Below are positions 15,601 through 28,539 of a stretch of 64,000 nucleotides of DNA, in pieces. The DNA is from Ciborinia camelliae (lineage: Eukaryota > Ascomycota > Leotiomycetes > Helotiales > Sclerotiniaceae). A program made the position numbers and the translations under genes. Each line of letters opens with the position of its first letter. The stretch's first letter is position 1. The notes beneath the pieces were generated by a model. The model had not been told where the DNA came from. It saw only the letters and a program-made list of their open reading frames with translations, and ran no database searches. The stretch covers positions 277,366-341,365 of the forward strand of contig JANPYM010000007.1 of the NCBI GenBank assembly GCA_025890175.1. Direction: 5' to 3'.

Positions 15601-18600
15601 AAAATTACATTTTAATAATTATAATTAATTTTTAATAAAAACAAATAAAATTTTTTGTTCTTCGCATTTTTTTATTATAAATATAATTTAAAAAGTATTT
15701 GAAAATAACTAAAGTTTTTTTATATATTATATAAAAAAAATTTAATTTTAATTTTTAATTTTTAATTTTAATTATATATATTTATTTTTAAAATTTATAA
15801 TTATAAAAATTTAAAAATAAAAAAAAGAAAAATTATAAATATATAAAATTGAAAATAAAATAAATATAAAAAATATTAAAAACTAATAAATAGTTTTTGA
15901 TATATAAATAAAAACGTTTAATAATATATATAGAAAATTATTTAATTATATAAAAATTTATATAAGTTTTATTAAAAAATATACAATTAAAATAATTTTT
16001 ATTAAATATATTATATATAAAAAATAAAAATAAAAAATTTTTCAAAAATAAAATGAAATATAAATTAAATTTTATTATTTTGTTTATATTAATAATAAAT
16101 TTTATTTAAATATTGGATAATATTATATATTATTATTTAAATTTATATAAAAAATAATATAATAAATAAAATAATTTTATAATTTTATAAAAAATTAATT
16201 AATTAAAACAAAATAATTATTTATTAAATTTTCGATAAAGATAATATATAATAATTTTATATTTTAAAATTAATTTTAAATTATAATATTTTATTTTTTT
16301 TTGTTTTTTTTCAAACTTTTTAATTTTAAATTTCGAAATATATTATATAAATTTTTTAATTATAATTATAAAAAATATTTTAAAACTATTTTAATAATTA
16401 ATTAAATTTTATAATTAAATTATAATTATTAAAAATAATAATTTTAATTATATTTATAATTTTATTTTTATCAATTTTTTTAAATAATTATAATTTGAAA
16501 AAAAACGAATTATAATAATTGGGTTGAAAAAATAAATTTTTATATAATTTATAAAATCAATTATTTGATAAAATAAATTATTTATATTTTTGAAAAGATA
16601 TAATAATTTAAATTTTTAATATTTATAGATATAAAATTTTTAAATATTTTATAATTAATATTATAAGACAATATTGATTTTTATAATATTTTTAAATCCA
16701 ATTTATTATTGTTTTTATTAAATATATTAATTTTATAAATTTAAACAAAAATTTAAAATAAAATTAATAATTTAAAATTGAAAAAAATAAAAAAATAAAA
16801 TAAATGGTAAAGTTAATTGTTTTATAAAATATTATTCTTTTTTGATTAAATTATTTAATATTATTTAATTAATTCGAATTATTATATTTTTATATAATTA
16901 TTTATAACAAAAAAATTTATATTACATAAATTTTATTAAAATTATTAATTTTAATTATTAATTGTTATTATAATCCTTCAAATTAAATTGAAAAATTTAT
17001 TTTAACTAAATATTAAACAATTTAGATTTTTATTTAATAATAATTTTTTATTTATAAATATTATATATTTTTTTGAAAAAAATATTTATTTAAAATATTA
17101 TTTATAGTTTAATATATATTATTATAGTTTATATTTTAATTAATTATAATTTTATTCAATTTAGATTTTAATAATTAACAAAAACAATTAAGAATTATAT
17201 TTTTTTTTAATTTTATTATAATATTAAAAAATATATAAAAACAAATTTTACAATATTAATAATTATTAAAAAATATTTAATTTCAAATTTTAAAAAACAA
17301 ATTTTAAATTTTGAAGAACAAATTATATATACTTTTTATAAATAATAATTTTTTAAATGTAAATCAATTTAAACATTAAATTAACAATAATATATCTTTA
17401 TTAAATTTAAAGCTTTTTGATTATTCAAATATTTTAAAAAAAAAAAGATTTAATATATTTAAAATATTATAATAAAGTTTTTAAATAAATAAAATTAAAA
17501 AAAAAAAAATAAAAAAGTTTATTAAAATTATAATTTTATTATATAATATTATTTGTTTTGATAATATTATTATAATATTAATAATACAATATATTAATAT
17601 TATTTAAAAATAATTATTTTAAATTTAGATTAATATATATTAAAAACTAAAATAAAAAATAATATTTAAATATATAAAAATTATATAATAAATAAATTGA
17701 AAAATCATTTGTTAAGATTTTAAAAATTTAAATCCGAATTTATAATTTTATTAAACAATAAATTTATTATAATAATATATAATAAATTAAATTAATTTAT
17801 ATTTAATATTATATAATATTATTAATTAAAAACCTTTAATTTAAATAAATATTTGAAAATAAACTAATATTATATAAAAAATAAATATAAAATATAAATT
17901 TTTAAATAATAATTAATTAATAATTAAATAATTATTTATATATCTTTAATTATTAAAATTTATACATCAATTTACATTATTATAAATAATAATTAAATAA
18001 ATTATTAATTAATAACCCAAAAACTATATAATTTATTTCTATATTGTAAAATCTTTAATTTAATAAAACAAAATGATTTTGTAATCAAAAAATTAGTATT
18101 ATTCAAAACTTTGAAAATATTAAAATTATATTAAAATATTTTAAAAAAATATTATTTTATAATCAAACCTTTTTCTTTTAAAATTTGTAATTATTTAAAT
18201 AACAAAAAAAACTTATTAAATATTAATATTTATAATTCAAAATTATTATTTTTTAATTATTTTTTTAGTATTTATCATTATCAAATTTAATATTAATTAC
18301 AAATAAACTAAACTTTAAAATATTATAAATCGAATATTTATAATAAATATATATATAAATTTTTAATATTAAAATAACAATTTAATTAATAAATTAATAA
18401 ATTAAACTTTTATATCACAAAACTAAATTTAATAATCATTTTAAATATAACATTAATAATATCAAGATAAATATTAATTATTATAATTCGAAAATTTATA
18501 ATAATCTTTAATATAAACTAAAACATTTATTTTATATTGTATTTTAAATTAATATATATTATATAAATTTTTATATTAAAATATATTATTTCTTTATTTA

Positions 18601-18831
18601 TATTATTTAATTTTATATTGTTTTATATATAAAAAATAATAATAAAATCAAAAAACATATAATTCGATTTTCGAACTAAACTATCTCCATCAATTCATTT
18701 AAGTTTATATTAAACATTTTATTTAAATCAATTTCCCTTTTCAGTTTATTAATTTTTTATAATAAATTTCCTAAACTTTATATAACAATATTATATTATT
18801 CTTAAATATTAGTTATTATTCAAAACATTTC
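12614..18831. other. AT-rich, RIP-like decayed DNA
   Basis: About 6.2 kb, nearly all A/T, stops in every frame. Its size would fit another decayed retrotransposon but I found no LTR pair, tandem array or domain. Confidence 0.55.
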
Positions 18832-19011
18832 TTTAATGGATTCGCAGAATCAAGTTCAATTTCAAAATACCATGTTGATTACGTAATGATAGATATCTAT
18901 GAGGGAGGCCATTTTCTGAAGATATACCATTTTTAAAAATCGCTTCTGAATGATCATAATTATACTCCGTATCTTTTAACTAGCTCACGCTAAAAATCCC
19001 GATCACATACT

Positions 19012-19490
19012 TATCTAACCTACCTAGCCTACCTAGCTTACCTAACCTACCTAGCCTACCTCCTAACTTACCTAACCTACCTAACCTACCTAGCTTATCT
19101 AACCTACCTAGCCTACCTAGCTTACCTAACCTACCTAGCCTACCTCCTAGCTTACCTAACCTACCTAACCTACCTAGCTTACCTAACCTACCTAGCCTAC
19201 CCTAGCCTACCTAGCCTACCTAACCGAACCTAGCCGAACCTAGCCGAACCTAGCCGAACCTATCTACCTACAAATCGTACGAACCTACGAATCTACGTAC
19301 CCTACCGAACCGAACCTACATACCGAACCGAACCTACAAACCTACGAACCTACGAACCTACGAACCTACGAACCTACGAACCTACGAACCTACGAACCTA
19401 CAAACCTACAAACCTACGAACCTACAAACCTACGAACCTACAAACCTACGAACCTACGAACCTACGAACCTACGAACCTATCTAGCCTAT
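19012..19490. repeat. CCTAGC/CCTAAC and CCTACGAA minisatellites
   Basis: 19012-19230 is built of CCTACCTAGC, CCTACCTAAC and CTTACCTAAC-type 10-mers. 19230-19490 changes to AACCTAGCCG and then to the 8-mer GAACCTAC, repeated with CAAACCTAC variants. All modules share CCTA, so the array grew by local duplication of a CCTA-containing seed. Confidence 0.9.
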
Positions 19491-19545
19491 ACATCGAACC
19501 TACAAATCGAGCGTAGCGAGGAATGAGGGTTTGGGGGCTTGCCCC

Positions 19546-19711
<166 letters not shown>

Positions 19712-19826
19712 AATAATATATTATTTTAATACTAATAATATTAATAATACTAATAATTATATAGAAAAAGAAAATAAAAGATTCTTCGAATACACAGTCT
19801 GAAAATCTATTTTCCGCGACGGCTAG

Positions 19827-20574
19827 TATAGATTTTTATAATTCAAATATTAATTTGTAAATACATTTCGATTTTTAAATACAACATTTTATTAATTTTT
19901 CAAATTTAATTATAATAAATAATTTTGTTATTAACAATAAAAAATAATACAATATCAAAATCTAACTTTTTTATATTCGAAATAATAAAACATTAAAATA
20001 TTATAATATATTTTTTACCTTCAATTAAAAATAATAAAGTAAATCAAAAATCAATCAGAAAATCTAATATTTTATATAATTAATATTAATCTTTTTAATT
20101 ATTTTACAATATAAATTATAATTAATATATAAATAAAATATATTTATAAATGATATAATAAAATCTAAACCAATCTATATTTATATTTATAATTATAATA
20201 TTAATATAAATTTAGAATAGATTGTATTATAAATTTAGATTTCTTTATACAAATTAATTGTACTATACAGATACCTGTATCGATTAATATCAAAATATAT
20301 AACATTTATCTAATCCCGAGATCAAATTATTTTGATTTTTTAGATTAGGTATAAATAATTTATAAATATTTTGTTTTTTTTATTTAAACAATCAAAAAAC
20401 ATTTAATTATTAAAAAAATAAATATTTAAACTTTAAAATCAAAATAATTCCAAATAATTTATTTTATATTATATAAAAGTTTTTATAGAATCATTATATT
20501 ATATAAAGATTTTTATATAATATATATATAATATAAGCTTGTTTATATTATATATATATACTTTAAGTGTAATA
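19827..20574. other. AT-rich DNA between compound repeat and balanced island
   Basis: No gene or array seen. Composition changes to balanced near 20575, just after a TATATATA stretch. Confidence 0.6.
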
Positions 20575-20631
20575 TATAATGTTTACACCGCATACTGGTT
20601 TCCCATACCTCCATTAAGGAAGTGTTTATAA

Positions 20632-20760
20632 GAGCTTGCTCCAACGTTGTGAGGCTTATCTATGCCTTAGAAACTAGGCACCCACTTACCATATATTTAG
20701 TCGAGAGGTGGAACCTCTCGAAAACCTTAGCCTTCCTATACAACTGATAAGCCTTCTAAC
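20632..20760 (+). ncRNA. Candidate multi-helix structured RNA or palindrome cluster
   Basis: A 9-bp outer pairing, AGGCTTATC (20652-20660) with GATAAGCCT (20745-20753), encloses a perfect 8-bp hairpin, CGAGAGGT (20702-20709) with ACCTCTCG (20713-20720), and a shorter TGCCT/AGGCA hairpin near 20664-20680. The arrangement resembles a branched RNA. It has no tRNA A/B boxes and I recognise no Rfam family. Transcription is unknown; the strand is arbitrary and the pairing could be a DNA palindrome relic. Confidence 0.25.
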
Positions 20761-23700
20761 TTATGCCTTTCTCACCGTATTACTAAAAGCATTCAACCGA
20801 AGGATATGCTTTCAAATAAAGTCCATCACCATTCATGATTAAAAAGGGTATTAAATTGAGAGAAGGACAGTATTAAAAGTATAATGATAGTAGTGACGTG
20901 ACAAAATGTATATGACAGTAAAGTTTCTCCTAGGCTATTCGCCTGTCGAATATTAGTTGATATAATGAAATGTCTTAATAACAGGTACCAAACAATGACA
21001 CCTCTTCATGTTCAAAGTACATCCAACATATCCCGAGACATTGATCGCCAGGTGAGCAGCTTTCCTATTCGTACCTGTTATGGGATCGATTTGTAGGTGT
21101 GAGGTTTATTTAGAGTACTCCAGATTACTTATATAGATGAAAAGTTCGATATACTTGATGTGACTTGGGATGAAGGGTTTTTGCTAAGATGAAAGTAGAT
21201 TCCTGACTGATCATGGGATTCTAAGGATCGAACTGGAGACTTGGAGCGTGGCTGGTTTTCAAGCTGGAATACTATACTACTGCCAGTGGAATTAACCAAC
21301 TTGAACTTTGCAACTGCATCGAACGTCCTTGCGCTGATCGAGTCGTTCTGAAATAGAAATAGCACGAAGAATTAAGAGAATTGGGCTTCTATAACTTTGT
21401 ATAGACAAACAAATTTGCAGCCACATAGGAATTCGAATACGCGCAATTACAATTGGTTATTGGAGTATGGCTTAGATGACCAAGTTGAGTATCATGACCA
21501 GGATCTCAAAGATTCGAAGTGGAGGCGTGACAGCAATGAAGGTTGATATGATGACAGTAGCAAAACCACAACAAGAACCACAACCAAAAGTCCAAGACTA
21601 TCACGAGATGAAATCCTCCAATCGAAAGAGGATTTACAGCACGAGTATTATCAGATGATTGATTGTTGTTTTGAACTTTTTCAAATGGATCAGACTAGAC
21701 GACCATTAAGTAATTTTAGGCACATTTCCTACTCAGCATTGTTGGACTTGTAAAAACCCCCTAATATGGGCAGTTTATAATAACCTTCAAATTTCAAGAA
21801 AATATATAGATTCAAGCTATATGATCACTCACACTAGCCCATTCTCTACAAATCCACTCGTCTGGTTACAAACCAGGTTGATGTAGACTCCACACATAAT
21901 ACCCTTATAGTATCCACCCACAAACAAATATAAGAGTCAAAGTATTCCTCTATAATTACTGTATGAACTCGGAAACGACGTCCTACGACCAATCCTGAGG
22001 TACTCTTCGATCATTACAATACACAATACAAGGTTTCAAAATTAGGAACCGCTCCCAGAAAAGCTTGATTGATTGCCCGAGCTTATCAACGGCCCGCTAC
22101 CGGCAGCAAATAGAATTACAATGTTGTTACGGCAAGGACAGTAGTTGAGAGTTGAGAGTTGATAGCTGATGCTAAAGATAATCGACAGTGAAAATCTGAT
22201 AAGTATCTGAATCTCCACTCGGCACCAGTTCATGAGTAGAAACTTGCCAGCGCTTAGTATTCCAGAAGTTTTTAATGAAGTGCCCAGAAATCCTATGTAA
22301 GTCCTGGTATTTCTGAAAGATTGCGCGCAGCTTCTGACACTTATTGGACTGATATATAAGTCAAGAATTCCTCAAAACTTATTTTTGGAACCGAGGAATC
22401 ATGACAAGAGAATTCACTCGGGTCGTACATTTCACACCGAACAAAATGCTTCCGTAATTCATTCATACAGCAGCTATATAATAGAGGGGAAATGCAGCTC
22501 AATGTAACCAACTAGTAAGGAAATCTATGGAGAACAAGGCCTTGTAAGGTGCTTTCGGTTTTCGAGATTGTTCCGCTTGTGTTATTGAGACTTGATTTTC
22601 TTTCAAGAGAAGAGCTCTTTTTCGTATACTGGCGTATTGAGAACTTTTCATCGGATTGTGACAATATATGACTTAAAATGGAGGTGAAAAGAAACGGTGA
22701 TAAATATCGTAGATGGCAGTACCTTATTGATAACAGAATCCTTGAATAGAGGCCAATCCTATTGGTTACAGTCAACTATCAACGAACCCTTTGAAGTTAC
22801 GGGATGTAAATAATGGAAATGAGCGCAAATTTAAGCTCAAAGTTTCCATAGAACAATGTCTAGACTAGATTACAAACTCCAGTACCACTGAGATATTTGC
22901 TTTTCTATTCATGGATATATGCGTTTGGATTATGGCCAATACTTTCAGTAGGACTCCATGAATTCATGGATTCATGATATCCATTGCTCTGAACTTCTTA
23001 ACTGAATGATCACCTAGTATTCAATCCATTTCATTTTGTATATCTAAACATAAGTAGTTTCAGATGCATATGAACTTTCATAATCAGTATAGGAGAAAAA
23101 ATACAGGAATAATAAAGCAGTCAGATAGTTCCACAAAAGTCTGTGAGAACTTAATATTCCTTTTGTAAGATATGCAATGGCATTTTGAATTGCGTTGAGT
23201 CTTTTTCTGGCTCTGGTTTACTTTCTAAGATAGTTCTGTGCTGAAATTGGTTACGAGATAGAGGATAGTGATTAGAGGAATTGTGACAGCGATCAAATTT
23301 GAGGAATTGGATGATAACATCAAGTACTCATCGATGCAAACATGAAAGCAGCCTCCGTACTTGAAAAGATATTCACGGCCGGTTGACAAGTGTAGTTTCA
23401 TGTGTACTCCAGGCACTTGAATTTCTCCCATGAACTTGCCATTCATCTCCAATTGCCTGTTCAGGCATATGAAGATCTACTTAGATCCAAGAGACGTTTA
23501 TATAATGCCAACCAACTCTCCATTTGTGACTGACCACTTAGCGCAGTTTAGCATCACAATGGCAAATGCAATGCTAATTTACTCTTAGTAGAAGAATAAA
23601 ATTGATTCTTAAACCAGCAATATTCACTATAATCCCCTTGGACTTCTGCACAGTTCTCTATCTGAGCCCACGAGAAGTTATATATACCACACCCAAACGT

Positions 23701-24478
23701 TGCAGACTTAGGACAAAAATTCAAAGAATCGATGAATCTATTATCATATGCCCATTCTGGCTCAACACATCCAGTCTTAAAACTTTGCCTCTTATAAATG
23801 AATAATTCTTGAGTTGCAACGGAAGATCAAGGAAAACGAAAATGCAATGTAGTCAGGGCTTCATCTCACCGACAACAAAAAATGAATAGGGATAGCAAAA
23901 CTAGATACTGACACTTTCATCTGTAGTTCTACGAAGATTCTCGCTCATGTACGGGAGCTAGATCTTGGAAATTACTGGTGCAAAACTTAGTCTTTTCTTC
24001 GATCATACCAAATACCATCTGGATATGTCTAATACCGGGAAGACGCTGCTAAGAGTCCGCTGGTTTCTGACATGCGTATTTGCATGCGGGGTGAGATCTG
24101 CAAGCCATAAATAGCTTGTCACAGAGTGTGCCGTCAGTCTATTCTATCGCCCGGAGGTTGGTACGAGAAGCCTTGTATTTCTTTGATGAGTAATAACAGA
24201 CATTCAATATCACATCAAAGGACAGTCTCTATCTGTTCTTATGTACTTAGATGTTGTCAATTTGGAATCATAGGACCAAAATATCAAGTGTAGATTCATC
24301 ATAGTTAAGCAGTGATTCAATATGTTCAATTTGCCTATTGACTAAAGCAAGCACCCACTGCATTTCACTTCTTCAAACTTAAAGTAAAGGGGATCTAAGA
24401 CGTGCTTTCAAAATGAAGTTATAAGCAGCAGTGGAAAAGAATTATGATGAACCATGGATTTCACAGAACATAGGTTTC
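20761..24478. other. Balanced DNA without an identifiable gene
   Basis: Ordinary base composition. The longest open frames are short and on the minus strand: 21129-21365 (78 codons), 22512-22775 (87 codons) and 23225-23452 (75 codons, with a hydrophobic C-terminal segment). None matches a family I know and none shows a clear intron or domain. They may be relics of a decayed gene or chance frames. Confidence 0.5.
23225..23452 (-). CDS. Small hypothetical protein, weak candidate
   Basis: ATG-initiated 75-codon frame beginning MEMNGKFMGEIQVPGVHMK. The middle contains two cysteines (GGCFHVC) and the last 25 residues are hydrophobic (AVTIPLITILYLV), compatible with a tail anchor. There is no N-terminal signal peptide, so it is not a typical secreted effector. 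It could be an exon or a chance frame. I do not recognise it. Confidence 0.2.
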   Translation of the reverse strand: MEMNGKFMGEIQVPGVHMKLHLSTGREYLFKYGGCFHVCIDEYLMLSSNSSNLIAVTIPLITILYLVTNFSTELS

Positions 24479-24738
24479 TGTGACGAAGTTACAGGGGTAC
24501 GGGTCACATGACTAGCACGTGACCTATGATCACGTGCCTGGTGGTGAATGCTCTTCATTCCTATAGTATTAGGTTCTAAGCATAGTACTCGCTTAGTACT
24601 ATGCGCTAGGCACTAGCGTCAGTTCAGTACAGCTAGGTACCTAGATCTATATAAGGTTCAGCTATCCTGCACCTTCTTCTAGCATCAATACGAACCTTAG
24701 TTCTTTATTCATTAGATTCCCAAGTCGTCCTCGTGATA
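24479..24738 (+). mobile_element. Solo LTR (260 bp), same family as 38222-38495
   Basis: Begins TGTGACGAAGTTACAGGGG and ends CCTCGTGATA, with GTTTC directly on both sides (24474-24478 and 24739-24743), a 5-bp target duplication. The terminal TA is probably CA altered by C-to-T. It carries a promoter-like TATATAAGG (24649-24657) and a palindromic AGCATAGTACT...AGTACTATGC stretch. A second copy at 38222 is clearly related with small indels, so this is an interspersed LTR reduced by LTR-LTR recombination. No internal domain remains. Confidence 0.9.
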
Positions 24739-27350
24739 GTTTCCGACATGAATTTTAGTGGCTTTTCTAGATTATACCCTCTCTGCACCATATCAAAAAG
24801 ATTCCTTATTCCAAAGAGATTTTAACTTGGAAATATCATCTATTCCCTACCCTCCTATAGAAAATATAGTACCAGATATCAGGTATACGACAGTGGGAAT
24901 ATAAATTGGATAACAGTATTCTCGTCCTGACTTTTGGAAAGTCATCGTTAAGAATAGTAGTAGAGTTTCTATAGAATATAAGACGAATATAGTATAAGAG
25001 TCTTTGTGCTTTGAGTATGGTGAGTAGTCAACCTACTGCGAGTGTTTTTCGGTGTAACTTTTATGATAGAGACCTCTTGTTAAGGTATCGATGCGAAATT
25101 TATATCCACAAGATGAATTATACTGCAACTAATCCTGCACATGTCGCCAGAAAATAGGATGGGTTTGCTAGGAAGGGATGTGGATTGAAGCTGCTTATAA
25201 GCCAGATCCTAAGCTAATACTACGCTAGTCTAGTCCCCATATGACTTGATAAAACCACCCCTGTTACTGTGTCTAGCCCGAGTTAGGCCAAGCAGGAATA
25301 GTACTGAAGTATGAATAGTACGAAGTGAATGACCTTGTGTAATATCTCCAAGCCACCATCAAAATTCAATTCATACACCCAAAAATTCACCCCGTCATGC
25401 ACTTCTGAAATCCCCCATGTGCTTATAAGCAACCACTTTTCTAAAATCGTTGAAGGGCTTGCATTCAAATTTCCCACATCGAATAAACATACCCAGGTGT
25501 AATGTGTTTCCATCCATAGCATATAACTCTGTCATAACAGCCATAAAGAAACAGAAAAGTCGAATGGTTGCGTACATATTGATTGTTCTACATCAGAAAT
25601 CCCGAAGAATAAACCAACGATCTCATATTCATCTGATAAATAATAATCGATAGATAACGTCTAATCCCCCTAAAAAGACGGCGGGATAAAAATATCGACA
25701 ATGACAACGAAAACCCCATATATCGACCCCATATATCGACCCGATATATCCAGCCCAAATATCTCACCCTTATTATCAAGAACATCACTCATCCATACCT
25801 GCATAGTTTCAACCCATGAGCAGCCTCATGAGCAGCCGCATGAGCAGCAGAAGGATCACCAAGAGGAAAGCAAAGGTCGATATACACTCTAGATACCGCG
25901 TCTTTTATGTTCCTTTGAAGAGAAATTTCGAACTCCAGGTTCTTAGTTAGAAGGTTATTCACTTCTAATCTGTCTTTGGGTAGGTATGAAGATGACGGAT
26001 TTAAGGCCGTAGAAGGGATGAATGGATTGAAGTATGGATTCAATAGCTTTGCTTCACTTTTGGATTGGTGGAGTAAGATTGCATGGTCTCATGATACTGT
26101 ATACTGTATACTGTCTGTCAATGTATAGGTAGGTAGGTATCTATATAAACCTCCACATCCATACTCTCGAGGAAACAGCACCAAAGAAACGAGAATGTAT
26201 TTAGGTGCGCAAATGGCAGGTTGCTGTCTCGACTCATCAATGAGTAAATCGTAACAAGTTACTTGTATGAATTTGAAAATAGCCTAGCCTAGTCTACTTG
26301 CAATATCGTCAATCAAAGTCTTGCCCGGGAGTTTTACGAATATAGATAGATCACTAACAATAACAACAATAATTGGAAATTAAAAATAAAGATAATAATG
26401 CTTAAAATCGACAATAATAATCATCTTATAAAGTTTTAGATGATATCCATACTCTCCCACAATATTCCAACATCCCATCAAAAAGCCCAAGCTCAAATCC
26501 CACCACACTACATCAAACCAGAAGACATATCTATTGCTTTCCTCGAGGTCTAAGTTCGTTGCCCTTCCGGAATATCATTATGATTATGAAGGAAAGGGAG
26601 GGGATCTTTAAATACCTACCTAGGTATGTATGTGGATTGAGGATTGAGGATTTCGATACTGTAGCTGGTAAACTTAATTGTGAATAATGAGAGAGTGAAT
26701 GATGAGAACGTAAATAGAAAGAAAGGATAGAAAGAAAAACCGTCTACTCAGGGAGTAGGGTGGAGTAAGATGGTACAAGTACAGGTGGGTATGATGAATA
26801 GTATAATACCTAACTAGACAAGAAGAATTACTTATGTACGGGTAAGTCTCTATACAAACAACCACAAGAAGAACCCATATAAAAGTAAGTAATTTTGCAA
26901 GAGCAAATAGAGTTGGCAATGACTATAGGTATTTAATCCAATACTTCCAAGGTTATAATTATTAGGTTGGGAAAATATTGATTTAGGTTTATATTGAAGA
27001 GAGTTGGGAATATCGACTCAGCTTGCCCAGATGGTTATTGTAATACCGTTACTAGGGACCAGTGTATCGTCATTTGAAGATCCATCTCATCTATCTCATC
27101 TCTTTCTTAAAAGAAGAAAATTCTAAAGATCGATAACAGTGGAAGATATATAGTATACAAGACAGCCAAAATCCCAACCCACCATCGAACACAAACACAA
27201 ACCCAAATCCAAACAGAGATACCAACACCATCACATAAAGTTGGCATCATAATGTGGTGATACTTTTGTTTCTACCCCAAGATTCCAATGGCTTCCATTT
27301 ATTATATAGACCCAAAGGCAAGAACTTTGGTTCTTTAATCTTGTTATTCA
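24739..27350. other. Balanced DNA with short unassigned reading frames
   Basis: No confident gene. Minus-strand frames at 25283-25522, 25395-25577 and 25789-26043 lie close together in different frames and could be pieces of one spliced or frameshifted gene, but I see no recognisable domain. Short CATGAGCAGCC repeats lie at 25815-25850, and AGGT-type repeats near 26130. Confidence 0.5.
25283..26043 (-). pseudogene. Possible gene relic, minus strand, three short frames
   Basis: Reading leftward: a frame at 26043-25789 (contains KDRLEVNNLLTKNLEFE and an alanine/histidine-rich end from a CATGAGCAGCC repeat), then 25577-25395 (FCFFMAVMTELYAMDGN), then 25522-25283 in another frame (VHDGVNFWVYELNFDGG). 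The 25577 and 25522 frames overlap and together read like a protein with one frameshift or a small intron. No family recognised; a weak call. Confidence 0.2.
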
Positions 27351-27390
27351 CTACCCATTTATTCCCCCTCTTCCATTTCCCCTCTCCCAT

Positions 27391-27540
27391 TCCCCCTCTT
27401 CCCATTCCCCCTCTTCCCATTCCCCCTCTTCCCATTCCCCCTCTTCCCATTCCCCCTCTTCCCATTCCCCCTCTTCCCATTCCCCCTCTTCCCATTCCCC
27501 CTCTTCCCATTCCCCCTCTTCCCATTCCCCCTCTTCCCAT
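27391..27540. repeat. 15-bp minisatellite, ten perfect units, G-rich on minus strand
   Basis: Ten exact copies of TCCCCCTCTTCCCAT, with degenerate units on both sides. The unit is a multiple of three, so several frames stay open across it (repeats of LPIPP on plus, MGRGG or GEWEE on minus); none is a credible gene. The minus strand carries regularly spaced GGGGG and GGG runs, suitable for G-quadruplexes. Confidence 0.95.
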
Positions 27541-27712
27541 TCCCCCTCTTCCATTTCCCCTCTTCCATTTCCCCTCTCCCCTCCTCCGTCTCCCCTCTCC
27601 CCATTCCCCTCCACCCTCCCCCTTTCCCCTTCACCCTCTTCCTCTCTCTTTCTCTCTTTCTTTCTTCCCCCTCCTTCCCCCCTAAACATAAAACCCCCCC
27701 CTCCCCATTCCC
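27541..27712. repeat. C-rich polypyrimidine tract
   Basis: Degenerate continuation of the 15-bp array into CCCCTCT, CTTTCT and finally CCCCCCC runs. Nearly free of purines on the plus strand for about 150 bp. Confidence 0.85.
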
Positions 27713-28009
27713 TTCAGAAATAGTAATCGGATATCCATCCTCAAGATGTCCTTTCTGCGGAATGATGTTGTGTTATTTGTGATCTTCATCTTCATCTTAA
27801 TCTTGATCTTGATCTTGATCTTGTTAACTTGAGTTTTTAGGAAAAGGTTGGGAGATTGGAGATTGGGTGGGTTTGGAGATACGGGGGTCTAGTTTGATGT
27901 TTAGGGGGTGGGGAAAGGGATAAAAGGGAAGGGATGAGAGGGGGATGGAGGGGATGGATGAGAGGGGGATAGATGGAGCATGGGGAATAGATGAGATGGG
28001 ATGTTTGGA

Positions 28010-28380
28010 GTGTGGGGAATAGATAAATAGAAGGGATAGAATAAATGGGATGGATAGAATAAATGGGATGGATAGAATAAATGGGATGGATAAAATAAAT
28101 GGGATAAATAGAATAAATGGGATGAATAGAATAAATAGGATGGATAAAATAAATGAAATGGATAGAATGGATAGGATACATAAAATAGATGAGATGAATG
28201 GGATGAATAAAATGAATAGAATAGATAGAATAAATGGAAGGAATCGAATGAATGGGATAAATAGGATGAATGAGATGAATGAGATAAATGGGATGGAGAT
28301 GGATGGGATGGATGAGATGGATAGAATAAATAAAATAAACAAAATAAATGAATAAAATAGATAAAATAGATAAAATAAAT
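28010..28380. repeat. 18-bp minisatellite (GGGATGGATAGAATAAAT)
   Basis: Three to four near-perfect 18-bp units at 28037-28100, degrading rightward into GATGAATGGGATAAATAG-type variants and finally AAATAGATAAAATAG. As with the 15-bp array, unit length is a multiple of three, so open frames on both strands (MDRINGMDRING on plus; FILSIPFILSIP on minus) are by-products. Confidence 0.9.
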
Positions 28381-28412
28381 AATCTAACCTAACCCAACCT
28401 AACCCAATCTAT
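28381..28412. repeat. Short CCTAACC/CCCAACC telomere-like stretch
   Basis: A few units of CTAACC/CTAACCC type at the right end of the minisatellite block. Too short and imperfect to be a telomere; a small interstitial telomere-like repeat at most. Confidence 0.5.
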
Positions 28413-28539
28413 TTTTCAAAAATATAAAAAGACAGCAAAAATCCCAATCAGAATAGAAATAAAAATAGAAATTATTAATTGTATATTCTGGGATGACTAA
28501 TAATATGATAGGAAGGAAGTATTGGGGTAAAATATAGTA

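Noticed and set aside
27247..27689. Overlapping frames on both strands reading MGRGG, GEWEE or LPIPP repeats
   Set aside because: The 15-bp unit keeps any frame without a stop open; several strands and frames cannot all be genes and none has a non-repetitive domain.
27824..28355. Frames reading FILSIP or MDRING repeats
   Set aside because: By-products of an 18-bp minisatellite; no flanking coding signal.
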